Shown: positions 26,890 through 39,157, counted from the first letter of the stretch. The stretch is 64,000 nt of DNA from Auanema rhodensis (GCA_964057225.1 OZ059898.1:5456001-5520000), one strand, 5' to 3'. The notes: a model not told the origin generated them from the sequence alone. Made by a program: numbers and translations.

Positions 26890-29738
26890 CATTCTCCCAT
26901 TTCATATAACATAGTTGCCTCCCTCTTTCTCTCTATCTTTCTGTCATACTCTCGTCATATTTCTTCTCTTTCATCTTGCTTTCTACAAGCTCACTCTCAA
27001 TTGTTCTGTGAACATCTGGATCTTGACGAAGTGATTGGCCAAGTTATCTCATACCATATAGCTAGACATTGTATATCATATAGCTAGATAATCATACACA
27101 ATCTAATTTTTGAAGTTGGTAATTCATGAACAAACAAAACAGATCCAGCGTTCTCCAGATACTATATCTTTATCCTTATTTTCTCTTTCTTCAACAACAT
27201 CGAAAAACAATGTATACGAAACTATTGTAATCTTTGAAATTGTTTCGTTTATCTAGATGTTTTTCTATTCTGTTGTTGAATAGATTAAATTTTTTTGTAA
27301 AAAATATATAATGAACCAACTATAGCTGAGCTTAAATGTTAATCTGATGTATGACTCAAGATATTGATGATGTAGTTAAAAGAATAATATTTATATTATT
27401 ATATTACTGTATTATTTACAGAAAAATCAAAATATTAGCTTTAACCTCGTAATGTGCGAAATCCCCTTTTTGTAAGTTAACAATAGGCAGTTTACAATGC
27501 TATAAAGATAGTTTGAAGAGTTGGTTCACTAGTCAGACGACAAAGCCAATTATGAAACGATACAAGTGGAAAAGGAAAGTACAGCCGGGTGTTCGAAAAG
27601 TTCGTGAAAACAGAGGGATATAGAAGAGAAATTTGAGGACATTCCAGTCAACTTTACATCAATTCTCGAAGAACTTCGAAAGGACGTCAGAATAGATGTA
27701 AAATAAGAAATATCGTTGATATTTCGTTAAATATAGTTTTACAAGACAGAAAATACATGAAAGAGATCTATAAAGAAGAAAATATATTTTACCGTTTTAT
27801 TCACAAATATTATTAAAGTAAATGGTCACATTCTAATTTTTCCTTATAAACTCTACAAAAATATCAAAAATTTGCCAAATAACACTTTATAATATAGAAA
27901 ATATTTAATAAATTGATATATACTTAACTGTATATGACTAATATTTTGATTTTATATACAACACAACTAAAAAATAAGACCAAAATGAAGGAGACTGACT
28001 GAAACTGATGTCGAAGAGACTGAAGCGAGTGAGGCTGTCTCATCTAATTTTCCGTAGAATATGTATGGTCGTCGAATGGCAGTTCGTCTGAATAATTCGC
28101 CTTTTTCGAAGCTTTCAAGAGATGGCTGATGAGTTTTCAATGTCTTGTTACATATATTCATATTTTTATATCATATAAATTATACATATAGTTTAAGTAT
28201 TTTATTTGAAAATGGTTGTATATTGATTTATATGATGATGATGATGAAGATGACGATGATGCTCACATGTCATGATGATTCTTTCAGCTATTGCATGTAA
28301 ATATTAAAATGGGCAACATAAGTACATGAAGCTGGAAAATTATATAAAGCCAAGCTGACATCTAATAGAATATCTTAAGCTTAAAGATGAGTTGAGATTT
28401 TTGCTTGTATCCCTATAAGTTCATTGAATGAACATGTGACCTTCTAAGTATCACATGAGTATAACCAGCTGTAACATCTTTGTATAGATAGACACATAGT
28501 ACTGTAATCGTTTTCGACAAGAAAAAAATGAAACAGAGATTGAGTAGCTGTAATATCTGTGTATGCAAATACATTAGTAGAAAACGATATGAAGAGAGAT
28601 ATTAGAAGAAATGGAGAAGATTAGAGATATATATCCATGTTCATCAGATACTTCTGTATCAACTTCATGGCTATTCCAAATACAGCAGTCTGGTTGTTAA
28701 TCCATTAGCCAAATAATGGCTGTTCACGTTGCTTCGCTCATCTAGTCATAATAGGTTATGGTGTAACCTCAAGTGGCTTGGCATACTTAACATCGTCTGT
28801 CTCTATCTCACTCTCACTCATGCTTTATTCTTTCAATACTTCCTGGTCTTGCATATGAAAGTAATAATATCTTAACTAATAAATAAAAGTGAATGAAACA
28901 CCTATAGATTAACAGATATGAAATTAAAAAATAATTTTAAACAAGTATTTAAATGATTATAAAGCAGTAAATATTACATGTTTCTTCTAATTATTTGTTT
29001 CCTCTCATCGGTCCTGTCCCTTGTGTTCGCACTCTCCATCTTTTTACTTTTCTCTTCTAGTGCTTCTTCTTTTCTTTTCTCATACCATAAACATGAAACC
29101 TCATGCTAATCCCAAGTTCACAGCTCCTCCATGAAACTTTAATAAGGGTTTTATTTATGGGTGACAAGAAGGAGAGTCTAGGAATTGACGATGACAACTG
29201 AGGCGTTCACCGTTGTTCTCGTAGTTTCAATGTTGTAATCTCAATTGTCAGTAAAGAAATAACGTATGTATATATGTATATCATCTTATATATAGTTATA
29301 AAACCTTTTTATTTTCTTGTAAATTTGGGTTAAATTTACTTGAGGTCTTTATCTTGTAAATATTCAGAATTAAGTTGTGGTTATAATACTAGTATGAATT
29401 AGGTGAAAGCCTCTTATCCAATAGAAGATGTTTAGTTAGAGATAGAAGACAACGACCAGGAATAACGGTTGTAAGTGCTATTACATTCGAATGACTGACA
29501 ATAGAAAATGTCAATGACAACCAAAAAGAAGATCTCTGTCTCGTTGCTTACGCCGAACATCGTTGTACGTCGTCGTTGGTACTCGGCATGCATTTCCAAA
29601 TACTGCTTGCTGACTGCATCGTTTCGGATGGACGGCAACGAGAACAACGGAGGCGTCGTCGACGAGAAGAAGGAGGGCAGGAAAGGAATGGCTTCTGCCA
29701 GTGGGACAATGTCTTGCAGCATAGAATCGAGTGATTGG

Positions 29739-29757
29739 CTTGCAAAACCTTTGCAAG
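29739..29757. promoter_or_regulatory. 8-bp perfect inverted repeat CTTGCAAA/TTTGCAAG, possible dimeric site
   Basis: CTTGCAAA and its exact complement flank a 3-bp ACC spacer, next to an inverted CCAAT box (ATTGG at 29734-29738). TTTGCAA is close to the octamer half recognised by POU proteins, so an autoregulatory UNC-86 element about 1.7 kb upstream of its start codon is conceivable. This is speculative. Confidence 0.3.
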
Positions 29758-30802
29758 ATATAGAAGAAAAATCTGCTTAATCAGATCGACGTCATTTTAG
29801 AATTCTGTACTTATATATAGATATAGATATATATGAAAAAACTAAAACAATGAGTACTATTTGAGAAAATTGAGAAAAATAATAGAAGAAACATAGGTAG
29901 AAGAAGAAATAATTCTTTCATTGAAAATATAAATAGACAAAAATTCTTATGACGATACTTAATAAATCTTAAATTTTATCAGATTATATTCATAAAATAT
30001 GTAATATTATATGAGTATTCATATAATTGAGATATTTTAGTACCGGGTTAGATGAATTTACTTTTAAAAAACTTTTACTCGTTATATTTTTATGTTTTTT
30101 TTTGCCTTTTGTTTCATGTAACTATTTCATGAAGTTTTTTGGGTGGCTGAAACGTTTATTTGTTTTTCATGAAAAATTCATTTTGTTTAATAATTTCATA
30201 AGAAACATCTTCAAGATTAAAAAGAATGAATGTTATAATTAATTGAGTTTCAAATATCAATTGAAGCTTTCATTTTCAGTCAATTTTATTCTTTATAGCT
30301 AGTGTCAAATGAGTTTCATGTCTATTGTTGCTTTCATCGCTTTTTATTCTCTTGATCTTATAACTTGATCATTCTTGTCAACTTATGAACCTTGTGTTTA
30401 TCGATGGTGACATAGTCCTCTTCTTCGGCTCTCGTCTTCGTCGACGCCGTCTTCGTCGTTGGTAATGTCTTGCCAGTGGGCTCGTTCTTTTCAATGAAAT
30501 TTCAACTCATACTCTACTAACAACATACTCTTTTACTATCTATTCACAACTATCTCTATCCCTTTCTCTCAATTCGGGCTTTTCCGAAAGACATAAAATT
30601 TCTTTCTCACTATAACCATTTTCCAACAGCGATTATCACGATTCCCATAATATCATAGACTATTCTTCATTTTCTCCTCTTTACTCCTTTTTTCCATTTT
30701 AGCGTCCCCTCTTTTCTTTTCTCTATTTTCATCCTGCTCTCTCTCTTTTCCTCTTTCTCTCCACCCCTTTTTCTATTCACCAGGCCTTCTATATGATCCT
30801 CC

Positions 30803-30915
30803 CCTCGTTGCGGCTGTGATTGGTCGAAATGGGCGGGGCTTAGCGCCGCCTACGGTAGCTGAGGCGCGGCCCCCACTAGCCCAGCCCGAAGCCAGCTAAG
30901 CCAGCTAGAGGCCCG
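30803..30915 (+). promoter_or_regulatory. GC-rich probable core promoter of unc-86 with CCAAT and GC boxes
   Basis: This is the most G+C-rich stretch in the window. It holds an inverted CCAAT box (ATTGG, 30819-30823) and a GC box (GGGCGGGG, 30831-30838) about 10 bp apart, followed by two copies of AGCCAGCTA near 30891-30909. No TATA box is evident. It lies about 560 bp before the chosen start codon of unc-86. The combination resembles NF-Y plus Sp1/KLF promoters. Confidence 0.55.
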
Positions 30916-31477
30916 TGTGTGTGCCTCCTTCTCTTCCTCTCTGTCACCTCTTCTGTCTGTCTCTTTCTGTCTCTCTATTTCCATCTACTCACTAAATCTA
31001 TCTCCCTGTGTGCCGTCCACCCACGATAACGACGGCGACGACAACGACGACGAGCTGAAGGCCACCAGAAGCTGTCTCCTTGCTCCACCTAAACTGTTAA
31101 TCATTCTATTCTATTTGCTGGTTGTGACAACGGCAGAACGAATTTAACGACAACAGCAATCAGCAACAATCTATCGTGAAGCTTGCTGACCTGATCAACA
31201 TCGTATACATCAACTATATAGACATTGGATACAAGTAGCAGATCTAGCTTCAACTTCTACCAATCGTCTAACCTCATTTACAACAATCATATCAACTAAT
31301 TCGTGCATACTGCCGCCAACGACAATCAACTCGCTTACGACGCCTTTGTCGGATCTTCGTAAGATCGACGCCAACAATCCAAATCAAACTGTTAACGCGC
31401 ATTCAACAGCTATAATCAGTCTGCGCACAGACGATACATCCAGAACTCGAATACCAGAAGCCGAGCCCGTAAGCTAT

Positions 31478-34400
31478 ATGCAGGCTCCTCTCTACCCTTC
31501 ACTAAACAGCTTACAAGGCCAGTTGGGGGGATCATTAACAAGTTCTGGAAGATATTCTCCGAACTCTTATAAGAACCGTATGCAACCGGTAAGTCATAAA
31601 CTTTTAAGCTATTAATTATTTTTATTTATATATTAATAACAATCTCTACTATTTTATTATAATTTTTACATATTTATATAGTTTATTTATGAATCAGAGT
31701 ATAATTCTATTATTCAATCATCATTTATCACACCTATTTTTTCTTATTTTATATATCATTTCTGATGATCTTGTCCACGCTGGTAATATATTCTATGGCT
31801 GACTGGGCATAAATTAAAGTCTTATTAAGAATTTATGAAATTTGCAATAGCTTCCTCACAGTTGCATCTCTCATCAGTGTCCCAATAAGGTTCATTTCAT
31901 TAGAACATATTTCACGTATCTTTCATATATTTTACCTGAATTCTTTTGTTATCGTCATCATATTTATATTTTTTTGAATTTTTTCCTTAAAAATCGTAAA
32001 GCACTAAAAGCATATATATAGTATATAGTTAACGAATTGCATACAAAAATAATTATTTCATAAACTATTCTCTATTCTATAACTTATTTCCTTGTTAGTC
32101 ATATTTTCTGACGAATAATTTGAAATAGTTTAACATTGAGATTATTAAGTCTGTGCTATTACTCTCTGATCGTTGAACAATTTTTTTTGTTTGAAATTAT
32201 ATGAATGACTTGTCTCAGCGTCCTTCTACATCACACAGTGATGAAGAAAGCCTGAAGACACTACTTTGAACTTCTGAATACACTGGATAACATTCACGTG
32301 GTCAGCACTTGTGGTTATGTACAAGTCGATGAAAAATTAATTTCGAGGCGCCTCAATGAGAGCCTAGTTGTCAATTTATTCATAGTTGTAAGCACTACCT
32401 ATGTTTGTTATGACTAAAACTTGAAGCTTCAAATGTTTTAACATACATTAGTGTGAAGTTTGAAGCTGATTAAGTTTGTCATCCTCTCAATTTATATTGT
32501 AAACCAATGTAATAGGATAGAGAGATCATTTCTCGATTTCTATATACATAAATGTATTTGATTGTCCACAGTTTCCAAGAAATTTTCCTCTACCCACCAT
32601 CCATCGTATGCTTCCTACCTCACCTTTCACAATTTTCAACTTTTCTGGTTCATTGAATGAAAATTCTTCTTTTACCTGACAAAATTGGCTCGAAAAAGCT
32701 GACTTGTTGTTGTCACAATACTTTTTCCTTTTAAGCTCAATTTTCCACTTGTTTGAGCTTTTTTCACCTACTATCTACAGCTACATCCACATAATTTTCC
32801 AATAACGACTGGGATCCAACATAGTGAAAATATGAAATTTTTCAAGCAAAAAGAGAACTTACCTGACGAGAGGCAATAGTAAAAGGGAGATACCAATCTG
32901 TAAAACAATTGCAAAAATAATTTTTTTTACTAGAAATCGTAGCAAAAAATATTATTTTTATGTGTTCAAAAGTTCATATCATGAATTTGCGGTGTTTCCT
33001 GAAAATAGGGCTGGTATAGTATTAGTAAATCATATATATCTTATTTTCTATAGTTATAACACTTGTTACAAACACTGATTATACCAATTTGCTTCGATCT
33101 ATATCCTGCTTTCAGCGGCAGGTGCTTTTTCAATAATGTTTCCAATATATTTCTAATTAATAACAGCTTTTTCATGTCGTGTTCAATCTGCTTCGTGAGC
33201 AGAAATCGTTTGTCAACTACTGACAGCAGATGAATCATTCTCATGTCTCTTACCACAGATGGAATCTGACCATGTTATCATAGACATAAAAGATATAAAA
33301 ATATAACTTTTACTTGCAAATTGCTTATTACTGTGAACAAAAAGGAGGTTAGGAAACATGGAACAACGACATCTTTAACATGTGTCATGTCTTTCGTTCC
33401 TTTTTCTCTTGTACAACTAACTTTTCAATTTTTTTCTTTCATTCTTAAAATGAAAAGTCAAATATGAATACTACTGTTTGTCTAAAAGTTATTTTTGCTT
33501 TTTACAAACGATTTTAAATAAAAAAATAGAGAATGAAGACGATATTAGCCTTTTTGATCATTTGTCATGTCTTTTCTAGTATTTTAGCATTCTTTTCATT
33601 ACCTTACCTTCCACTATTTTTTTAAAATTCAACTTTTCTTTTACTTTCATAAACTCCTTTTTACTCTGCTTGTCTAGCTCATTTTCACTTTTTTCTAGGC
33701 TTCATTTCTTTTCGAGCTTCCTCTCTATGGCTTTTTTCTACTACGGTATACATTCTCAGGAGCTGAACGAGACACGACTTTCGGTTTTCTAAGTAATCAT
33801 CGTGCTCCCTATTCCTTTTCTTACTCTTCTAGCTCTTTCATCTTCCACGTTCTTCAAATGTCTCTTTCATCTTCTTTTTACATTATATGAAACCCGTCCT
33901 TTCGAACTAACTTTCACATCGCCTCAATCACATCCCCTCCTCTAAGAAATTCTTCTTCATTTCTTTTTCATGGCTTGAAAACTCCCAAAATCTAAAATAT
34001 ATCAGGGAAGATGCAATGATTTTCTTGTCGTTCTTAGATATGATAGCAATTTTAGCTGTTTAGCTTCCAGAACCTAGTCTTAAAAGCAAAAAATCTTTCG
34101 TATTCCTAGTTTCGTGCAAATCTTCAGAATTGCTTGAATATAGGGCAAAGATGAAGAAGGTAGCATGACGTGATGACACGAAAAGATCCGTCGCAGATTG
34201 TTGGCTGCCAGGGGCAACGTTTGCCATCCTAAAGATCGACGACGACAGACGAGCGATGAAGTATCGTCGTGTCATCGGCTAAAAGCAAGAGGGCAGTCCA
34301 CTATTTGTTCTGCTCCATGAAAAATTAATTTCTCGTAAATGGCTAAATAGAAAACAGACTCAAGCAATGAGCAGCCACAGAAGCAATAGAAGCTGGCAAC

Positions 34401-37237
34401 AAACCCCACCCATAAGACCACTGCAGCAGCAGCAGCAGCAAAGCTGCAGCAACAACAAGCAGAAGCAGAGCAAGTCATCAGATGCAAGCTTTGGTGTGAA
34501 AAACTTTGTCGTCCTTGACAAAAGTGAGGATGAACATGTCATCTTAGCAGAGAACTGACAAGATGAAAACGATCATCAAATGCAAAATGAGAATGTTTAT
34601 ATACAGTGTTGAAACTTAACAACATTGACAGACGGACACTTTAATTAATAGCTTTCTTTAATTATTTAGGTATACTAATAATTAATTAAGTTATTCTAAG
34701 ATACAACTGAACTTCATAACAAAATCACTCATCATTAAGTTCATTTTTCTTACAATGTAGATAAATTATTGTAAATTTTAAATAAGAAACAAATAGTTGA
34801 GATAGTTAAAACCTTATATATATATATATATATATATATTATTTTTAATTCATACTATATAAAGATTTTTATTTCAGTTTAACAACTCTTTATTCGGGTC
34901 GTTTGACGATTCCTTATTTCAAGCTCGAGCAGCTCAAGCGGCAGCTCTAGCTGATATCGATGTCAAAAATGTGAATCTGACCAATCAGCTAATGAGGCCA
35001 CAAGATATGTTTAGGTATAATTCAACTTTTAATTAATATATTCATTTGTATATAACATTATGTATTATTTATTTCATTTTCAGTAATTACCTCATGTCGT
35101 CTGGACAAGACACAACGAATATTTACCAAGGCCTTCCTACTTCATCAGAACCGTTCGATGCTTCTACACTTATTCCAACTAGTAATGCAACTGAGCAAGC
35201 TAGTCATGAAAGTATGACTCCGCTTCAACAGGTTAGTTAAACTTTTATTTTCGTGCAACTGTATAAATTCATCTTTAAGGTTATGGCGATGCAGAACTAC
35301 GGTGCTCCTTCTCATTTCACCCAATACCCAATGGCTCCCTCCTTTGCTGTATCAGCTCCTTCTCAAGTTCGATATCCTTTATCAGCTCCTTCCACCGGTT
35401 CCAATTTAGGTAAGTAGTAATTGTAATTTGTTTTTATTATGTTTTTTTAGAAATTGATACGGATCCTAGAGAATTGGAACGATTTGCGGAACATTTTAAG
35501 CAGCGACGAATCAAACTAGGAGTTACACAGGTATATTCTAGCTACAACCCAGAGTAACTCTAAGTTTCGTATTTTTTAGGCCGATGTAGGAAAAGCCTTA
35601 GCTCATCTTAAAATGCCTGGTGTTGGATCATTATCTCAATCAACCATCTGCCGTTTCGAATCCCTGACACTATCACATAATAACATGGTAGCATTGAAAC
35701 CTATACTTCATTCATGGCTTGAAAAAGTAAATTTTTGGAAACAATTCTTTTATGTTTTCATGGTGTTCGTTGTACATATGATATTTTCAGGCTGAAGAGG
35801 CCATGAAACAGAAGGATACATGTGGTGATGTATCAGGGATACTGCCTAACACTGACAAGAAACGAAAACGAACTAGTATAGCAGCCCCTGAGAAACGACT
35901 TCTAGAAGATTATTTCAGGTAAAACATATACTTATATGATTTCTTAGAAATAAATAAGTAATAACTAATTGAATTATTGAATAAATTTAATTTAGGCAAC
36001 AGCCACGACCATCAGGAGAACGTATAGCTCAAATAGCTGAGAAATTGGATCTTAAAAAAAATGTTGTTCGTGTGTGGTTTTGTAATCAACGACAAAAACA
36101 AAAAAGGTGAATACTATTAATTTAATTTAGAAATCTTAAATTAAAATTACTTATATTGATATTAGAATATATTTTTGATAATCTGAAATGAAAGCAGCAT
36201 ACAAGTCTTCCATGTTAAGCTCTTCATACAAAACTTCAAATCTGAAATCTTGAAACAAATTTGCTAGAAAAATAATTATTTTATAATTATATAAATAATA
36301 TATAAACATTAGATCGTATTAGCATTTTTTAAATTTGTTTTATAATTCTAACTACACTATACTAATTATTATTTAAAGAAGTACATATGTATATTACAAT
36401 TATGATATTATCTTTCTTTCTTTTTTTTTAAACTATTCAATAATAAGACATTAATTTTATATTTATTACATGTATATAATTTATTAGATTCATGTATATC
36501 ATTAGTTATGAAAAACAGCCTTTTTTTGGAAACATAGCCCAAAACAATTCACTTTGAACTTTTCTTTTTTTGAAAAATTTCTAATTAAAATTGATTGAAA
36601 CTGACTAGAATGTCTTGTATGCTGCTTTTATTCTAAAACTATTTTAATTTTGTTTAAACACTCAAATTGGTCTTTGAATAAGGATCACAAATTCTCATAT
36701 TTCGGTTTTTGAGTATGCTAATACTTGCCTTATTTGTAGTTCTTGTCGCTCCGGACCAGCTTACAATAATAATATCACTATCAGTAATAATAATAATACA
36801 ACTAATAATAATAATAATAATGCCGTCAATTCCGTCTATGACCGCATTGATACGAGCACCAGCAGCATTTGGCGTGAGCGACAAGATCTGCAGAAGGTGA
36901 GCCAAACATCCGTGTCTCGTTAATCTATATGTGTTGTGTATTCTATACCTTTTTTTCATTTTCTTTTCATTTTTTACGATATTCAAATTCATTCGTACTT
37001 CTACTTCTATTCTTTTCTGTATCATTTCCAGCTAAAAACTAACTGATTCGTATAGATCAAATGAAACTATTCATTGGTCTTTAGTATATTTGACATGGAA
37101 ACATTCATTTTAATTTCAGAGACTTCCGTTCACAGTTCCGCTCTCGTAATGGCACAAATGGTACAGCAGCTCCACGATTGATGCCAGCCAATACCAAATG
37201 TGCTCCATTTCCCGGCCTACCCGGCTACTTTGAGTAG
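31478..37237 (+). CDS. unc-86: POU-IV class homeodomain transcription factor (UNC-86/Brn-3), 9 coding exons
   Basis: Nuclear DNA-binding regulator of neuronal lineage and identity. Exons: 31478-31588, 34878-35014, 35084-35231, 35280-35409, 35451-35530, 35580-35726, 35791-35918, 35996-36106, 37120-37237; phases are continuous, 369 aa. A POU-IV box ([11 protein letters not shown] and following) lies near residues 38-70, the POU-specific domain near 176-253 ([12 protein letters not shown] to [14 protein letters not shown]), and the homeodomain near 274-332 ([14 protein letters not shown], recognition helix with WFCNQR). The C-terminus ends PGLPGYFE, as in the C. elegans protein I remember. The frame is open upstream of 31478 back to a stop at 31187 but contains no ATG, so I take the first in-frame ATG. 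A separate 77-codon ORF at 30917-31147 lies in the presumed leader. Intron 1 is 3.3 kb; the others are short except the last (1 kb). Confidence 0.95.
31589..34877 (+). other. unc-86 first intron, 3.3 kb
   Basis: Mostly A+T-rich, without a supported gene on either strand. Its last kilobase has two islands of coding-like composition, at about 34150-34300 and 34360-34560; the second holds a CAG repeat and a candidate alternative first exon. Such a large first intron in a gene of otherwise tiny introns suggests regulatory content. Confidence 0.7.
34367..34510 (+). other. unc-86: Candidate alternative first exon of unc-86 with a polyglutamine tract
   Basis: An ORF starting ATG at 34367 encodes a Ser/Gln-rich N-terminus with six consecutive Gln from a CAG run. 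It stays open to 34558. At codon phase 0 it meets a GTCATC donor-like sequence after the Asp-Glu-His codons, and phase 0 is what exon 2 (34878) requires. GTCA-type donors are used elsewhere here (receptor exons 4b and 6). The island has coding-like composition. There is no direct evidence of transcription; it could be an enhancer with a CAG microsatellite. Confidence 0.3.
36191..36628. mobile_element. Possible 438-bp MITE-like element in the last unc-86 intron
   Basis: A 15-bp perfect terminal inverted repeat, AAAGCAGCATACAAG at 36191-36205 and its exact complement at 36614-36628, bounds an A+T-rich interval with no ORF. A miniature inverted-repeat transposable element is one reading; no clear target-site duplication is seen. 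The alternative is an intronic RNA stem looping out 408 nt just before the candidate alternative exon at 36740. Confidence 0.4.
36740..36896 (+). CDS. unc-86: Candidate alternative unc-86 exon encoding an Asn-rich C-terminus
   Basis: A 157-nt block with acceptor TTTGTAG and donor AAG-GTGAGC, open in the one frame that exon 8 (phase 2) would use. It begins [12 protein letters not shown], carries runs of four and six Asn (AAT repeat), and ends with [11 protein letters not shown]. Splicing on to exon 9 would shift frame and terminate after nine residues (RLPFTVPLS); reading through the donor gives VSQTSVSR and a stop. Either way the protein ends differently right after the homeodomain. Its composition is far more coding-like than the intron around it. 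Confidence 0.5.
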
Positions 37238-39157
37238 CAAATGTGAAGATGTCATTTGAATATGTTTGATAACGACGACAACAGAAGTTCAAAATGCGAA
37301 CAGGTCAACTTGGTTCGTCTTTTTCTAGATCCAAACGATTAGTTCACCGTTTTGTTTTTGATATCTTTGTGTAAAATCTTGTATAATTATATCTATATAT
37401 TTATATTATATAATTAAGTTAATATAATATTTATATATATGTGTTTTGTCCATTAATGCTCAGGTTTTTTTGAATATTAATATACATATATATACATTTA
37501 TATATATAATATATATTTTTATATATTATATACATATATATTTATTTATTAATAATCATGCATGTTCAAGAAAATGTCTAGATCATGTATGTTTATGTAT
37601 CTATCTCTCTCTCTATCTCCTTCTCTCTCTCCCTCTCTCTATGTGTGTGTAAGTATGTGTGTGTTATTTCAACTCTTTTAATGATAATCTCAACCTGTTT
37701 CTCATAAAATATACAATTATTCTTGCAATTTGGAGGGCTATATGATCTCATGGCATTTGACCAGAACTCTTCTTATTCACATTCCTGGTCTTCTATTTCC
37801 TTCTCTGTATTTTAAATGATTTTTTACAATTATTAGAATTTATATATTGATAAGTATATGTTATCTGATAGCAATACAAATCCCAACCCAACTCCCCAAC
37901 CAGCACCAAATTTCTCATTTATTGCCTATACCATCATCATTCTTTCAATTTGTAGATCAAGTACTTAAAGTTTTACTCATTCAATGATCCTTTCGGTACC
38001 TAATACGCCTTGGTATGACGCCATTCTCTGTAATTCACTTCAAACATTGTAGTTTAAATCCATATAAATGCTACCGGAATGTATAGTTTAATCAAAAAAT
38101 TATATAGATTTCAATCTTTCCTATTCTTCTCTTTATCCATATTTTTTCTTTTTTTCTTCTGTTTTTACTTCTTTTCTTCCCCCTCCCCTCATCGTCCTTA
38201 CACAGGGTATTTGTTTGTGCAAAATGGTTTTTGTTGTTTCCTTAAGTCCGAATTCAAGATCTATTATTAATATATGACATTATTGTGACAATGAATTCTA
38301 TATATCTATGCACATAGTTGAACAAAAAAAAATATATCAAGTAAGATAGATAGATGCAAAGTAGGGAAATTAAAAAGAAACAAAGATAAATATTTAAAAA
38401 AGACAATATTGAAAAAAGTTATGTTGGGATAAATGAAAAACGATATAATCACCATCTTGCAACAAGGATTTTGCGATCTGAACTAGAAAGGTAAACTTAT
38501 GATACGGTTAAATGGACATGTGATAACTCTGATTGAGCTTCGTGAGCACATAGGTAAGACATGCAATACAGTAGACAGACGGCATGAGATCGATCTCACT
38601 GACAGCCAAGACGGCGACACTACCGATGACAGCAAAGATGATGATGATGTTGAAGCTGCTACGTTCATTCAAGTGACAGAGAGTAGCAGTTAGAATGGCT
38701 GTAAGTCGAGAAGATTGTGTTGATTTCAGGAGACGCAGACTAGCACGAATCAATGTGGCTGCTTTCCTGACAGAGAGCTCAGACGGGAAAGGCTGAGGGA
38801 AGGAGATGGAGCACGAGCTCCATGAATGATTCAGTAGTTGTAGCCATACGGAGGAAGGACGAGTAAAGAGGGTTTAGAGAAATAGGGGACATATTCAGCA
38901 GTGAATGTAGACAAAGAAAAGAAGAGAACAGTAGAGAGAAAAGATAGAGAGAAAAGTGAAATTGTTCAAAGGTGAAGAGAAATTTCACAATGCCGACTAC
39001 CTTTGCATATTTGTGAATTCTACTAATACCCAATAATACAAGTCACATCCTAAGCAAGCCCCTTTGTGTGGGACATATGACCAAGGGACACCTGCTTTCT
39101 CCTGAAACCAAGATAATTTCTTCCTAATTCTTATATCATAGAGAAGCTCTTCAAAGC
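37238..39157. other. Intergenic region between unc-86 and the next gene
   Basis: unc-86 3'UTR at the left, then A+T-rich sequence with short AT, GT and CT arrays. An island of ordinary composition at about 38500-39050 has open frames on both strands (longest 84 codons) but no splice-consistent gene. It may be regulatory. Nothing else is seen. Confidence 0.6.

Larger units (their letters stand above)
17789..30780. other. 13-kb intergenic region with scattered ordinary-composition islands
   Basis: No multi-exon gene could be assembled here. Mostly A+T-rich sequence with CT or GA tracts is broken by islands of more even composition, near 19540-19740, 20240-20560, 20800-21000, 21480-21720, 24810-24960, 25790-26110, 29500-29780 and 30410-30480. 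Several islands contain palindromic transcription-factor-like sites listed separately. Because unc-86 lies at its right edge, the simplest reading is long-range cis-regulatory DNA for unc-86 or the receptor. Unannotated small genes or ncRNAs cannot be excluded. Confidence 0.5.

Noticed and set aside
29508-29780. Plus and minus ORFs of 81-96 codons at 29.4-29.8 kb
   Set aside because: Three frames and both strands are open at once, typical of an evenly composed regulatory island. No frame shows a family or splice joins.
30917-31147. 77-codon ORF before unc-86 as a separate protein
   Set aside because: Starts in a CT-rich leader, resembles no family, and lies where the 5'UTR of unc-86 is expected; kept only as a leader ORF.
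31346-31588. Longer unc-86 N-terminus starting at 31346
   Set aside because: The codon there is TTG, not ATG. The frame is open upstream but has no ATG before 31478, so a near-cognate start is possible but not supported.
34272-34542. Ala/Cys-rich minus-strand ORFs opposite the CAG repeat
   Set aside because: Antisense shadows of the CAG run; low complexity and no exon structure.
36654-37025. 123-codon minus-strand ORF over the last unc-86 intron
   Set aside because: Mostly the antisense of the AAT-repeat exon (Ile-rich runs) and of intron; no splice or start support.
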